Positions 7,924-16,393 of a stretch of 41,964 nucleotides of DNA are shown here, piece after piece (position 1 is the first letter of the stretch; each line of letters starts with the position of its first letter). A program made the translations under genes and the position numbers. Origin of the DNA: DASUDX01 sp036275365 (GTDB taxonomy: Bacteria > Pseudomonadota > Gammaproteobacteria > Nevskiales > Nevskiaceae); contig DASUDX010000088.1 in the NCBI GenBank assembly GCA_036275365.1, positions 1 to 41,964 on the forward strand. The letters are read 5' to 3'. The notes under the pieces are model-generated. The model was not told the DNA's origin and did no database searches. It saw nothing but the letters and a program-made list of their open reading frames with translations.

Positions 7924-9405
7924 TCAGCCGTCGGCGCCGCCGCGCAGGGCGCCATAGGCGGCCAGGGCCCGGTCGCGCGAGGCGGCCAGGTCCACCCGCG
8001 GCAGCGGGTAGTGCTCGCCCAGGCGCAGGCCGGCCGCCTCGCGCTGGCCGGCCTTGGCCGTCCACGGGGCATGGCAGGCGGCTGGCGCCAGCTGCGCCAG
8101 CTCCGGGACCCAGTGCTGCAGATAGCGCGCCTCGCCATCGAACTTCTGGCTTTGCAGCACCGGGTTGAACACCCGGAAGTAGGGCGCGGCATCGGCACCG
8201 CAGCCGGCCGCCCACTGCCAGCCCAGGGTGTTGTTGGCGAGGCTGGCATCCACCAGGGTGTCCCAGAACCAGCGCGCGCCCTCCTGCCAGGGAATCAGCA
8301 GGTTCTTGGTGAGAAAGCTGGCGACGATCATCCGCACCCGGTTGTGCATCCAGCCGCTGCCCCAGAGCTGGCGCATGCCGGCATCGACGATCGGCACGCC
8401 GGTGGCGCCGCGCTGCCAGGCGGCGAGGTCCTCGGCCGCCTCGGCCGCGGGCCGCCAGGGAAACGCCTCGAAGCGCTCGTAGAGCGGGCGGTCCGGGGTG
8501 TGCGGATAGTGGAACAGCAGATGGTGGGCGAACTCGCGCCAGCCCAGCTCGCGGACATAGTGCTCGGCCTCGGGCGCGAAGCCGGCGCGCCCGCCGTCGA
8601 GCTCCCGCTGCAGGCGCAGCCGCAGCTGGCGCGGGCTGATCTCGCCGAAGTGCAGATGGGGCGATAGCCGCGAGGTGTGATCAGCCGCCGGCCAGTTCCG
8701 CCCCTCGTGGTAGTGACCGGCCCCCTGCCCCATCCATTGGTCGAGGCGCTGCAGCGCGCCCTGCTCGCCCGGGCTCCAGGCGCGGTAGAAGCCGCCATCC
8801 CAGGCAATCCGCGGCAGCAGCGCCAGTGCGGCCAGCGGCAGGCCGTCCGGCGCGTTGGCAAGCCCGGGCAGGGTGGCGGGTGCCGGCAGCACCTCGGGTG
8901 CCGGCAGGCTGGCCGAGACCGAGCGCCAGAACGGCGAAAACACCCGGTAGGGTCCGCCACCGCCGGTCTTGACCGTCCACGGCTCGGCCAGCAGGGTGCC
9001 GTTGTGGCTCTCCACCTTGAGGCCGGCCTCGCGCAGCGCGGCCTTCACCTCGCCATCGCGGCAGATCAGGGCTGGCTCGTACAGACGGTTCCAGAACAGC
9101 GCCACCGCCCCGGTCTCGGCAGCGAGCGCCTGCAGCGTGGCGAGGGTCGGGCCGCGGCGGATCAGCAGGGGCGCGCCGCGCGCGGCCAGCTCGGCCGAGA
9201 GTGCGGCCAGCGAGTGGTGCAGCCACCAGCGGCTGGCCGCCCCGGGCGCCCAGGGCGCCTCCTCCTCCGGCGCCCAGACGAACACCGGCAGCAGCCGCGC
9301 GCCGGTGGCCTGCGCCTCCTCGAGGGCGGCGCACAGCGCCGGGTTGTCGGTCAGGCGCAGATCGCGGCGGAACCAGCACAGCACGGTGGGGGGAGCGGTC
9401 TTCAT
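7924..9405 (-). CDS. phr: Deoxyribodipyrimidine photolyase (class I photolyase/cryptochrome family)
   Basis: Light-driven FAD enzyme that splits cyclobutane pyrimidine dimers. The 493-residue protein has the N-terminal antenna Rossmann domain (VLCWFRRDLRLTDNPAL) and the C-terminal FAD domain (TSRLSPHLHFGEISPRQL, ELGWREFAHHLLFHYP, GVPIVDAGMRQLWGSGWMHNRVRMI, NTLGWQWAAGCGADAAPYFRVFNP). The Trp residues expected for electron transfer to FAD are in these blocks. The WMHNRVRM block and overall length fit bacterial CPD photolyases better than DASH cryptochromes. It sits between the kds-lpt operon and the divergent ABC transporter genes, a place where I do not expect phr. Confidence 0.94.
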   Translation of the reverse strand: MKTAPPTVLCWFRRDLRLTDNPALCAALEEAQATGARLLPVFVWAPEEEAPWAPGAASRWWLHHSLAALSAELAARGAPLLIRRGPTLATLQALAAETGAVALFWNRLYEPALICRDGEVKAALREAGLKVESHNGTLLAEPWTVKTGGGGPYRVFSPFWRSVSASLPAPEVLPAPATLPGLANAPDGLPLAALALLPRIAWDGGFYRAWSPGEQGALQRLDQWMGQGAGHYHEGRNWPAADHTSRLSPHLHFGEISPRQLRLRLQRELDGGRAGFAPEAEHYVRELGWREFAHHLLFHYPHTPDRPLYERFEAFPWRPAAEAAEDLAAWQRGATGVPIVDAGMRQLWGSGWMHNRVRMIVASFLTKNLLIPWQEGARWFWDTLVDASLANNTLGWQWAAGCGADAAPYFRVFNPVLQSQKFDGEARYLQHWVPELAQLAPAACHAPWTAKAGQREAAGLRLGEHYPLPRVDLAASRDRALAAYGALRGGADG

Positions 9406-9411
9406 GGCGCG

Positions 9412-9417
9412 ATGGTA
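9412..9417 (-). promoter_or_regulatory. Candidate -10 box of phr, leaderless type
   Basis: The minus strand reads TACCAT and the phr ATG begins only 6 nt downstream. Transcription starting at the usual distance from the -10 would begin on or next to the A of the ATG. The -35 region is weak. Confidence 0.45.
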
Positions 9418-9476
9418 GGCCCAGCCGCGAGGACGGGCAGCGCTGTCCGCACCCGGTTGAAGGCGGGGCGGGCCGG

Positions 9477-9482
9477 TATACT
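9477..9482 (+). promoter_or_regulatory. Candidate -10 box of the ABC exporter-ibaG-murA genes
   Basis: TATACT lies 9 nt before the ATG at 9492. The only TTGA-type -35 (TTGAAG at 9457-9462) is 14 bp away, too close for an ideal promoter. The predicted transcript would have a leader of 0-3 nt. Confidence 0.5.
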
Positions 9483-9491
9483 CCGCGCCGC

Positions 9492-10426
<935 letters not shown>

Positions 10427-10430
<4 letters not shown>

Positions 10431-11197
10431 GCCCCGACCAGCGCGGTTTCGTCACCCTGCTCAAGAAGGAAGTGATGCGCTTCTGGTCGGTGCTCGGCCA
10501 GACCGTCACCGCACCGGTGATCACCGCCCTGCTCTACCTGCTGGTGTTCGCCCAGGCGCTGCAGGGGCGGATGATCGAAGGCTACGAGGGCGTCAGCTAC
10601 ACCCAGTTCCTGGTGCCGGGCCTGGTGATGATGACGGTGATCCAGAACGCCTTTGCCAACACCAGCTCCAGCCTGATCCAGTCCAAGGTGATGGGCAATC
10701 TGGTGTTCCTGCAGATGGCCCCGCTCGGGCCCTGGGAATGGTTCGGCGCCTACCTGCTGGCGGCGCTGATCCGGACCCTGCTGGTGGCCGCGGCCATGCT
10801 GGTGGTGGTGCTGCCCTTCGTCGATCTGCCGCTGGCCCAGCCGGCGGCGCTGGTGGGGATCTTCGTGCTGGCCAGCGCCAGCCTCGCCACGGTGGGTCTG
10901 ATCGTCGGCATCGTCGCCCAGAAGTTCGATCACATCGCGGCGGCCACCAACTTCTTCATCACCCCGCTGTCGTTCCTGTCCGGGGTGTTCTATTCGGTGC
11001 ATGCGCTGCCCAGCTTCTGGTACCAGGCCTCGCACCTGAATCCGTTCTTCTACATGATCGACGGCTTCCGCTACGGCTTCTTCGGCCACGCCGATGTGCC
11101 GATCGGCCAGAGCCTCGCCTGGTGCGCCGGCTTCTTCGCCGTCGCCGCCGCCATCTGCCTGTGGATGCTGGTCACCGGCTACAAGCTGAGACGCTGA
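10427..11197 (+). CDS. ABC-2 type transporter permease, YadH-like
   Basis: Membrane partner of the preceding ATPase. The 256-residue protein has about six hydrophobic segments, beginning TAPVITALLYLLVFAQAL. It carries the ABC-2 motifs FLVPGLVMMTVIQNAFANTSSS near residue 65, MAPLGPWEWFGAYL, and FITPLSFLSGVFYSVHALPSFW in the C-terminal half, followed by NPFFYMIDGFRYGFFG. These match YadH/NodJ-type permeases. Substrate unknown; ABC-2 exporters of this type move drugs, lipids or polysaccharides outward. The stop codon TGA shares its last base with the ibaG start (TGATG). Confidence 0.93.
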
Positions 11198-11430
11198 TGG
11201 ACAAGAAAGCAATCGAAACGCTGATCGAGGCCGGCCTGCCCGGCTGTGTCGCCACCGTCAGCGGCGACGACGGCCAGCACTACGAGGCCGAGGTGCTCTA
11301 CACCGGCTTCGCCGGCAAGTCCCTGCTCGAGCAGCACCGCATGGTCTACGCCTGCCTGGGGGAGCGCATGGGCCGCGAGATCCACGCCCTGAAGCTGCGC
11401 ACCCGCGCTCCCAAGGCGCCCTGCGCCTGA
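11197..11430 (+). CDS. ibaG: BolA family protein IbaG
   Basis: A 77-residue BolA-fold protein. BolA-type proteins partner with monothiol glutaredoxin in iron-sulfur cluster handling. The sequence runs MDKKAIETLIEAGLPGC, then VSGDDGQHYEAEVLYTGFAGKSLLEQHRMVYACLG with the conserved His of the family, and ends with IHALKLRTRAP. Location directly before murA is the conserved arrangement for IbaG (YrbA) and separates it from BolA proper. The start overlaps the permease stop by one base and murA begins 3 bp after its stop. Confidence 0.95.
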   Translation: MDKKAIETLIEAGLPGCVATVSGDDGQHYEAEVLYTGFAGKSLLEQHRMVYACLGERMGREIHALKLRTRAPKAPCA

Positions 11431-11433
11431 GCC

Positions 11434-12699
11434 ATGGACAAGTTCATCATCCAGGGCAACGGCCCTCTCAACGGCGAGATCGAGGCCAGCGGCGCCAAGA
11501 ACGCCGCCCTGCCGATTCTCTGCGCCTCGCTGCTCTCGGATGAACCGCTGACCGTCACCAATGTGCCGCGGCTGTGGGACATCGCCACCACCCGCAAGCT
11601 GCTCAGCCAGATGGGTGTGACGGTCGAGCAGCCGGAACCGCACACCTTCGTCATCGACGCCCGGCCGATCACCACCTGCGTCGCCCCCTATGAGCTGGTG
11701 CGCACCATGCGCGCCTCGATCCTGGTGCTCGGGCCGCTGGTGGCGCGCCGCGGCGAGGCCCATGTGAGCCTCCCGGGTGGCTGCGCCATCGGCAGCCGGC
11801 CGGTGGATCTGCATCTGATGGGCCTGAAGGCGATGGGGGCGGAGATCACCCTCGACGGCGGCTTCGTCCACGCCCGCGCCAGCCGTCTGCACGGGGCCCG
11901 CATCGTCTTCGATACCGTCACCGTCACCGGCACCGAGAACCTGATGATGGCGGCCACCCTGGCCGAGGGCGAGACGGTGCTGGAAAACGCCGCCCGCGAA
12001 CCGGAGGTGGTCGACCTCGCCCGCTGCCTGCGCGCGATGGGTGCCCGCATCGAGGGCGAGGGCAGCACCACCATCCACATCCAGGGCGTGCCGGCGCTGC
12101 GCGCGGCCCGGCACCGGGTCTGTCCGGATCGCATCGAGACCGGCACCTATCTGGCCGCCGCCGCTGCCACCCGCGGCCGGGTGCGCGTCAACCAGACCGA
12201 TCCGTCCCTGCTCGACGCCGTGCTGGTCAAGCTCCAGCAGGCCGGCGCCCGGGTGGCCACCGGTGCCGATTTCATCGAGGTGGATCTGCAGGGCCGGCGG
12301 CCGCTGTCGGTGAATCTGCACACCATGCCGCATCCCGGCTTTCCCACCGACATGCAGGCGCAGATGATGGCGGTGAACTGCGTGGCGGAAGGGACTGCGA
12401 CCATCCGCGAGACCATCTTCGAGAACCGCTTCATGCATGCCAACGAGCTGCTGCGGCTGGGTGCGGACATCCGCATCGAAGGCAATCTGGCAGTGGTCAC
12501 CGGACGCGAGCGCCTGCAGGCAGCGCCGATCATGGCCACCGATCTGCGCGCCTCGGCCAGCCTCGTCATCGCCGCGCTGGCGGCGGACGGCGAGACCTTC
12601 ATTGACCGCATCTACCACATGGATCGCGGCTACGAGGACATCGAAGGCAAGTTCTCCCGCCTCGGCGCCCGCATCAAGCGCATCGGCAAGCAGTTCTGA
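11434..12699 (+). CDS. murA: UDP-N-acetylglucosamine 1-carboxyvinyltransferase MurA
   Basis: First committed enzyme of peptidoglycan synthesis; transfers enolpyruvate from PEP to UDP-GlcNAc in the cytoplasm. The 421-residue protein has full family length. It has Lys22 in ASGAKNAALPIL, the catalytic Cys at residue 117 in LPGGCAIGSRPVDLH (the fosfomycin target), and LHTMPHPGFPTDMQAQ near residue 295. The C-terminal DLRASASLVIAALAADGE and YEDIEGKFSRLGARIKRI are also typical. A Cys is retained at the active site, so intrinsic fosfomycin resistance by the Asp variant is not expected. Confidence 0.98.
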   Translation: MDKFIIQGNGPLNGEIEASGAKNAALPILCASLLSDEPLTVTNVPRLWDIATTRKLLSQMGVTVEQPEPHTFVIDARPITTCVAPYELVRTMRASILVLGPLVARRGEAHVSLPGGCAIGSRPVDLHLMGLKAMGAEITLDGGFVHARASRLHGARIVFDTVTVTGTENLMMAATLAEGETVLENAAREPEVVDLARCLRAMGARIEGEGSTTIHIQGVPALRAARHRVCPDRIETGTYLAAAAATRGRVRVNQTDPSLLDAVLVKLQQAGARVATGADFIEVDLQGRRPLSVNLHTMPHPGFPTDMQAQMMAVNCVAEGTATIRETIFENRFMHANELLRLGADIRIEGNLAVVTGRERLQAAPIMATDLRASASLVIAALAADGETFIDRIYHMDRGYEDIEGKFSRLGARIKRIGKQF

Positions 12700-12727
12700 A
12701 CGCCCCCTCAGCGGGCCAGGAGGTTCC

Positions 12728-13612
12728 ATGTCCCCGACCCGTCTGGCGCTGCTGATTGATGCCGACAATGTCGATGTCAGCCATGCCGAGGCGATGTTCG
12801 CGGCGGTGGCACGCATCGGCACGCCGATCATCCGCCGCATCTACGGCAACTGGGCCAGCGCCAAGGCCGCCCGCTGGAAGCGCTGGATTCCGGAGCATGC
12901 CCTGCTCTCGATCCAGCAGGACGGCTACGTGGCCCGCAAGAGTGCAGCCGACATCGCCCTGACCGTGGATGCCATGGATCTGCTGCATGGCCGCGCCTGC
13001 GAGGGCTTCGTGCTGGTCTCCAGTGACAGTGACTACACCCGGCTTGCCCTGCGCATCCGTGAGGCCGGACTCACCGTCCATGGCATCGGCGAGGCGAAGA
13101 CGCCCGAGGGCTTTCGTCAGGCCTGTACCGCCTTCGTCGCTCTGGACGCCGCCAGCGGCAAGCCCCGTGGCAAGACCGCGCCAGCGGCCATCAGCGCGGA
13201 CCCGCCCAAGCCCGCCCGTCGCAGGCGAAGGGCCACGCCTGCGGCCCCGGCGGCGAGCCCGGTCCTCACCCCGGAGCCCGTCCCCGCCCCGGCGCCGGCC
13301 AAGGCCGCGAGGCGCAGCCGCAGCTCCGGCAGCGCTGCTGCGGCCGCGCCGCCCCGCAAGCGCTGGCTGACCGAGGTGGCCGCACCGCGCGTGCGCGCCG
13401 CCTACGAGGCCCTGCTCGCCCGCGAGGGCGAGGTGAGAGGCAGCCAGCTGGAAGCCGAGCTGATCGGTGCGGAGCCCGCGTTCGACCTGCGGGCCCAGGG
13501 CCATCAGAACCTGGTGTCGCTGATCCAGGCGCTGGCCGAGTACGAGGTCACCGTCATCAAGGGCACCTCGACCCGACCCCGCGATCACCGCATCCAACGG
13601 CGCGAGGCATGA
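12728..13612 (+). CDS. NYN-domain protein (LabA/DUF88 type) with C-terminal OST-HTH/LOTUS-like domain
   Basis: A 294-residue protein. Residues 1-145 form a NYN (PIN-like) nuclease fold with the acidic residues expected for metal binding: LLIDADNVDVSH, KSAADIALTVDAMDLLH and LVSSDSDYTRLALRIREAG. A basic, Pro/Ala-rich linker follows (about 150-215). The last 75 residues (VRAAYEALLAREGEVRGSQLEAEL ending DHRIQRR) resemble the OST-HTH/LOTUS RNA-binding domain. NYN proteins are predicted RNases, and the NYN plus LOTUS pairing suggests RNA binding and cleavage; the target is unknown. The start is fixed by a perfect AGGAGG at 12718-12723, 4 nt before the ATG. The stop overlaps the next gene by 4 bp. 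Confidence 0.88.
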   Translation: MSPTRLALLIDADNVDVSHAEAMFAAVARIGTPIIRRIYGNWASAKAARWKRWIPEHALLSIQQDGYVARKSAADIALTVDAMDLLHGRACEGFVLVSSDSDYTRLALRIREAGLTVHGIGEAKTPEGFRQACTAFVALDAASGKPRGKTAPAAISADPPKPARRRRRATPAAPAASPVLTPEPVPAPAPAKAARRSRSSGSAAAAAPPRKRWLTEVAAPRVRAAYEALLAREGEVRGSQLEAELIGAEPAFDLRAQGHQNLVSLIQALAEYEVTVIKGTSTRPRDHRIQRREA

Positions 13613-14367
13613 CCCGCACCCCGGCCCTGTTCATCGGCCACGGCTCGCCGATGAACGCGCTGGAACCCAGCCCGCACACCGAGGCCTGGGGCGCCCTGGG
13701 GCGCCGGCTGCACCCGCCGCGGGCGGTGCTGTGCCTGTCCGCGCACTGGCTCAGCGAGGGCCTCTGGGTGAGCGGGGCAGCGGCACCGGAAACCATTCAC
13801 GACTTCCACGGCTTTCCCGCCGAGCTGCACGCGCTGCGCTACCCCGCGCCCGGTGATCCGGCGCTGGCGGCGCGCCTCGCCGATCGCCTCGGCGCCGGCA
13901 TCGACCCGCTGCGGGGGCTCGACCATGGCGCCTGGTCAGTGCTGCTGCATCTGTTCCCGGAGGCGCAGGTGCCGGTGCTGCAGCTGAGCCTGGATGTGCG
14001 GCTGGGCGATCGCGGCCTCTACGCCCTGGGGGCCCGGCTGGCGGCGCTGCGCGAGGAGGGCGTGCTGCTGCTGGGCAGCGGCAATGTGGTGCACCACCTC
14101 GGCCGCCTGCGGGCGCAGGGGGGTGCCCACGACTGGGCGCTGCGCTTCGAGCAGCAGGTGCGGCGCGCGCTGCTGGCCGGCGATGATGCCGCCCTGATCG
14201 ATCCCGCCGGTGCCGACGCGGCGCTGGCCATCCCCACCCCCGAGCACTGGTGGCCTCTGCTTCCGGTGCTGGGCAGCCGGGCGCCGGGTGAACCGATCGA
14301 GCTGATCACCGAAGGCATCGAGCTGGGCGCGATCAGCATGCTCTCCTTCGCCCTCGGCGCGGCGTAG
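13609..14367 (+). CDS. YgiD/DODA-type extradiol ring-cleavage dioxygenase
   Basis: A class III extradiol dioxygenase family protein, 252 residues. Family members include E. coli YgiD and plant 4,5-DOPA dioxygenase. The sequence begins ALFIGHGSPMNALE with a first metal-ligand His. It then has LCLSAHWLSEGLWVSG (second His region), HDFHGFPAELHALRYPAPG, GLDHGAWSVLLHLFPEAQVPVLQLSLD, LLLGSGNVVHHLG and IPTPEHWWPLLPVLG. These are the hallmark blocks of the family. The physiological substrate in bacteria is not settled. It overlaps the NYN gene (ATGA), so the two are probably cotranscribed, an association I do not recognise. Confidence 0.92.
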   Translation: MTRTPALFIGHGSPMNALEPSPHTEAWGALGRRLHPPRAVLCLSAHWLSEGLWVSGAAAPETIHDFHGFPAELHALRYPAPGDPALAARLADRLGAGIDPLRGLDHGAWSVLLHLFPEAQVPVLQLSLDVRLGDRGLYALGARLAALREEGVLLLGSGNVVHHLGRLRAQGGAHDWALRFEQQVRRALLAGDDAALIDPAGADAALAIPTPEHWWPLLPVLGSRAPGEPIELITEGIELGAISMLSFALGAA

Positions 14368-14422
14368 CAGCCCGGTCCAGCCAGGCGGCGCGCGCGCCAC
14401 GGCGGGGGGCAGGGGGCGCCGC

Positions 14423-14428
14423 TACAAT
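14423..14428 (+). promoter_or_regulatory. Candidate -10 box of hisGD, leaderless type
   Basis: TACAAT ends 9 nt before the hisG ATG in the 70-bp gap after the dioxygenase gene. The upstream GC-rich run offers no good -35 box. No his leader peptide or intrinsic terminator is seen in the gap, so his attenuation is not supported here. Confidence 0.5.
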
Positions 14429-14437
14429 CCGCGCGCC

Positions 14438-15058
14438 ATGACCACCCTCACCCTCGCGCTCTCCAAGGGCCGCATCCTCGAGGAAAGCCTGCCGCTGCTC
14501 GCCCGCCTGGGCCTGGAGCCGGCCGGCGACTTCGACCGCCTGCTGCGCGTGCCCAGCCGCGAGCCGGGCCTGTCCTTCCTGATCATCCGCCCGACCGATG
14601 TGCCCACCTATGTGGAGCATGGCGCCGCCGATCTCGGCATCGTCGGCAAGGATGTGCTGATGGAGCATGGCAGCGAGGCACTGTACGAGCCGCTGGATCT
14701 GGGCATCGCCGTCTGCCGTCTGAGCGTGGCCGCCATCCAGGGGTACCGGCCGCCGGCGCGGCGTCTGCGGGTGGCCACCAAGTATCCGGAGATCACCCGC
14801 CGCCATTACGCCGCGCGCGGGGAGCAGGTGGAGATCATCAAGCTCTACGGCTCGATGGAGCTGGCGCCGCTGGTCGGGCTCGCCGATGTGATCGTCGATC
14901 TGGTCAACACTGGCAACACGCTCAAGGCCAACGGACTGGTCGAGATCGAACGGATCTGCGAGATCAGCTCGCGGCTGGTGGTGAACAAGGCGGCGATGAA
15001 GATGAAGCACGCCGCCATCCGCGCGCTGCTGGAGCGCATCGGAGCGGCCCGTCCATGA
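14438..15058 (+). CDS. hisG: ATP phosphoribosyltransferase, short form
   Basis: First enzyme of histidine synthesis, joining ATP and PRPP. The 206-residue protein is the short HisG form. It has LALSKGRILEESLPLL at the N-terminus, GAADLGIVGKDVLME in the middle, the PRPP-binding region EIIKLYGSMELAPLVGLADVIVDLV, and the end SSRLVVNKAAMKMKHAA. It lacks the C-terminal regulatory domain of the approximately 300-residue form. Short HisG needs the regulatory partner HisZ, which is not in this window. Its stop overlaps the hisD start by 4 bp. Confidence 0.96.
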   Translation: MTTLTLALSKGRILEESLPLLARLGLEPAGDFDRLLRVPSREPGLSFLIIRPTDVPTYVEHGAADLGIVGKDVLMEHGSEALYEPLDLGIAVCRLSVAAIQGYRPPARRLRVATKYPEITRRHYAARGEQVEIIKLYGSMELAPLVGLADVIVDLVNTGNTLKANGLVEIERICEISSRLVVNKAAMKMKHAAIRALLERIGAARP

Positions 15059-16353
15059 GCCTGGAGATCCCCCGGCTCGACAGCCGCGCACCCGGCTTCG
15101 AGGCCGCGTTCAGCGCCCTGCTCGACCGCGCGCCGGAACAGGACGGCGCGGTGATGGCCGCCGCCCAGGCGCTGGTCGCGGATGTGCGGCGGCGCGGCGA
15201 TGCGGCGCTGGTCGAGGCCACCGCGCGCCTGGATCGCCGCCCCGGTGTGCAGGCGGCGGACCTGGCGCTCAGCCCGGCCCAGCTGGCGGCCGCCTGGGCG
15301 CGGCTGCCGGCCGGCCTGCGCGAGGCGCTGGAGGCGGCGCGCGCCCGTATCCAGCGCTATGCCCAGCACCAGGTGCTGCAGGACTGGTCCTTCGAGGACG
15401 AACACGGCAACCGCCTCGGCCAGCGGGTCACACCGCTGGACCGGGTCGGGCTCTATGTGCCCGGCGGCAAGGCTGCCTATCCCTCCAGCGTGCTGATGAA
15501 TGCGGTGCCGGCCAAGGTGGCAGGCGTACCGGAGCTGGTGATGGTGACCCCCGCACCGGAGGGCCAGCTCAACGATGCCGTGCTCGGTGCCGCCCATCTG
15601 GCCGGCGTGGATCGGGTCTACACCATCGGCGGTGCCCAGGCGGTGGCGGCACTCGCCTACGGCACCGCCACCGTGCCGGCGGTGGACAAGATCTTCGGCC
15701 CGGGCAACGCCTATGTGGCGGCGGCCAAGCGGCTGGTGTTCGGACAGGTGGGCATCGATGCCATCGCCGGGCCCTCCGAGATTCTGGTGATCAGCGATGC
15801 CGGCAGTGATCCGGACTGGATCGCCATGGATTTGTTCAGCCAGGCCGAGCACGGCGAGGACTCGCAGTCGATCCTGATCAGCGCGGATGGCGCCTTTCTC
15901 GATGCCGTGGCCGCGGCCGCCGCACGGCGGGTGCGGAGCCTGCCGCGCGAAGCGATCGTGCGCACGGCGCTGCGCGAGCGCGGGGCGCTGATCCAGGTGC
16001 GCGATCTCGCCGAGGCCGCGCAGCTGTCCAACCGCATCGCCCCCGAGCATCTGGAGCTGAGCCTGGCCGAGCCCGAGGCCCTGCTGCCGCAGATCCGCCA
16101 CGCCGGTGCCATCTTCCTCGGCCGCTACACCCCGGAGAGCTTCGGCGACTACTGCGCCGGGCCCAACCATGTGCTGCCCACCTCACGGGCGGCGCGTTTC
16201 TCCAACCCGCTGGGCGTCTATGAGTTCCAGAAGCGCAGCAGCCTGATCGCCTGCAGCCGCGAGGGTGCGCGGGTGCTGGCAGCCATCGCCGGTCCGCTCG
16301 CCGATGCCGAGGGTCTGCAGGCGCACGCCGCCTCCGCCCGCGACCGCGCCTGA
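15055..16353 (+). CDS. hisD: Histidinol dehydrogenase
   Basis: NAD- and zinc-dependent enzyme oxidising L-histidinol to histidine in two steps. The 432-residue protein matches family length. It has RVGLYVPGGKAAYPSSVLMNAVPAKVAGV, IGGAQAVAALAYGTATVPAVDKIFGPGNAYV, AGPSEILVI, the Gln/His zinc-site region DLFSQAEHGEDSQS, APEHLELSLAEPE and GPNHVLPTSRAARFSNPLGVYEF. It is cotranscribed with hisG. The rest of the his operon does not follow; a secreted hydrolase comes next. Confidence 0.97.
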   Translation: MSLEIPRLDSRAPGFEAAFSALLDRAPEQDGAVMAAAQALVADVRRRGDAALVEATARLDRRPGVQAADLALSPAQLAAAWARLPAGLREALEAARARIQRYAQHQVLQDWSFEDEHGNRLGQRVTPLDRVGLYVPGGKAAYPSSVLMNAVPAKVAGVPELVMVTPAPEGQLNDAVLGAAHLAGVDRVYTIGGAQAVAALAYGTATVPAVDKIFGPGNAYVAAAKRLVFGQVGIDAIAGPSEILVISDAGSDPDWIAMDLFSQAEHGEDSQSILISADGAFLDAVAAAAARRVRSLPREAIVRTALRERGALIQVRDLAEAAQLSNRIAPEHLELSLAEPEALLPQIRHAGAIFLGRYTPESFGDYCAGPNHVLPTSRAARFSNPLGVYEFQKRSSLIACSREGARVLAAIAGPLADAEGLQAHAASARDRA

Positions 16354-16362
16354 GCGGCGGCG

Positions 16363-16388
16363 TAGACTCCGGGGCCCTGCCCCGGAGT
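16363..16388 (+). promoter_or_regulatory. -10-like TAGACT overlapping a perfect 10-bp inverted repeat
   Basis: Between hisD and the amidohydrolase gene, ACTCCGGGGC (16366-16375) and GCCCCGGAGT (16379-16388) form a perfect inverted repeat around a 3-nt loop. It ends 5 bp before the next ATG. TAGACT at 16363-16368 could be a -10 box partly inside the left arm. There is no T-run, so this is not an ordinary intrinsic terminator. It may be an operator, or a hairpin formed in transcripts reading through from hisD. Confidence 0.45.
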
Positions 16389-16393
16389 GCCGC

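Noticed and set aside
14368..14437. A his attenuator in the gap before hisG
   Set aside because: No His-rich short ORF and no hairpin with T-run are present in the 70 bp.
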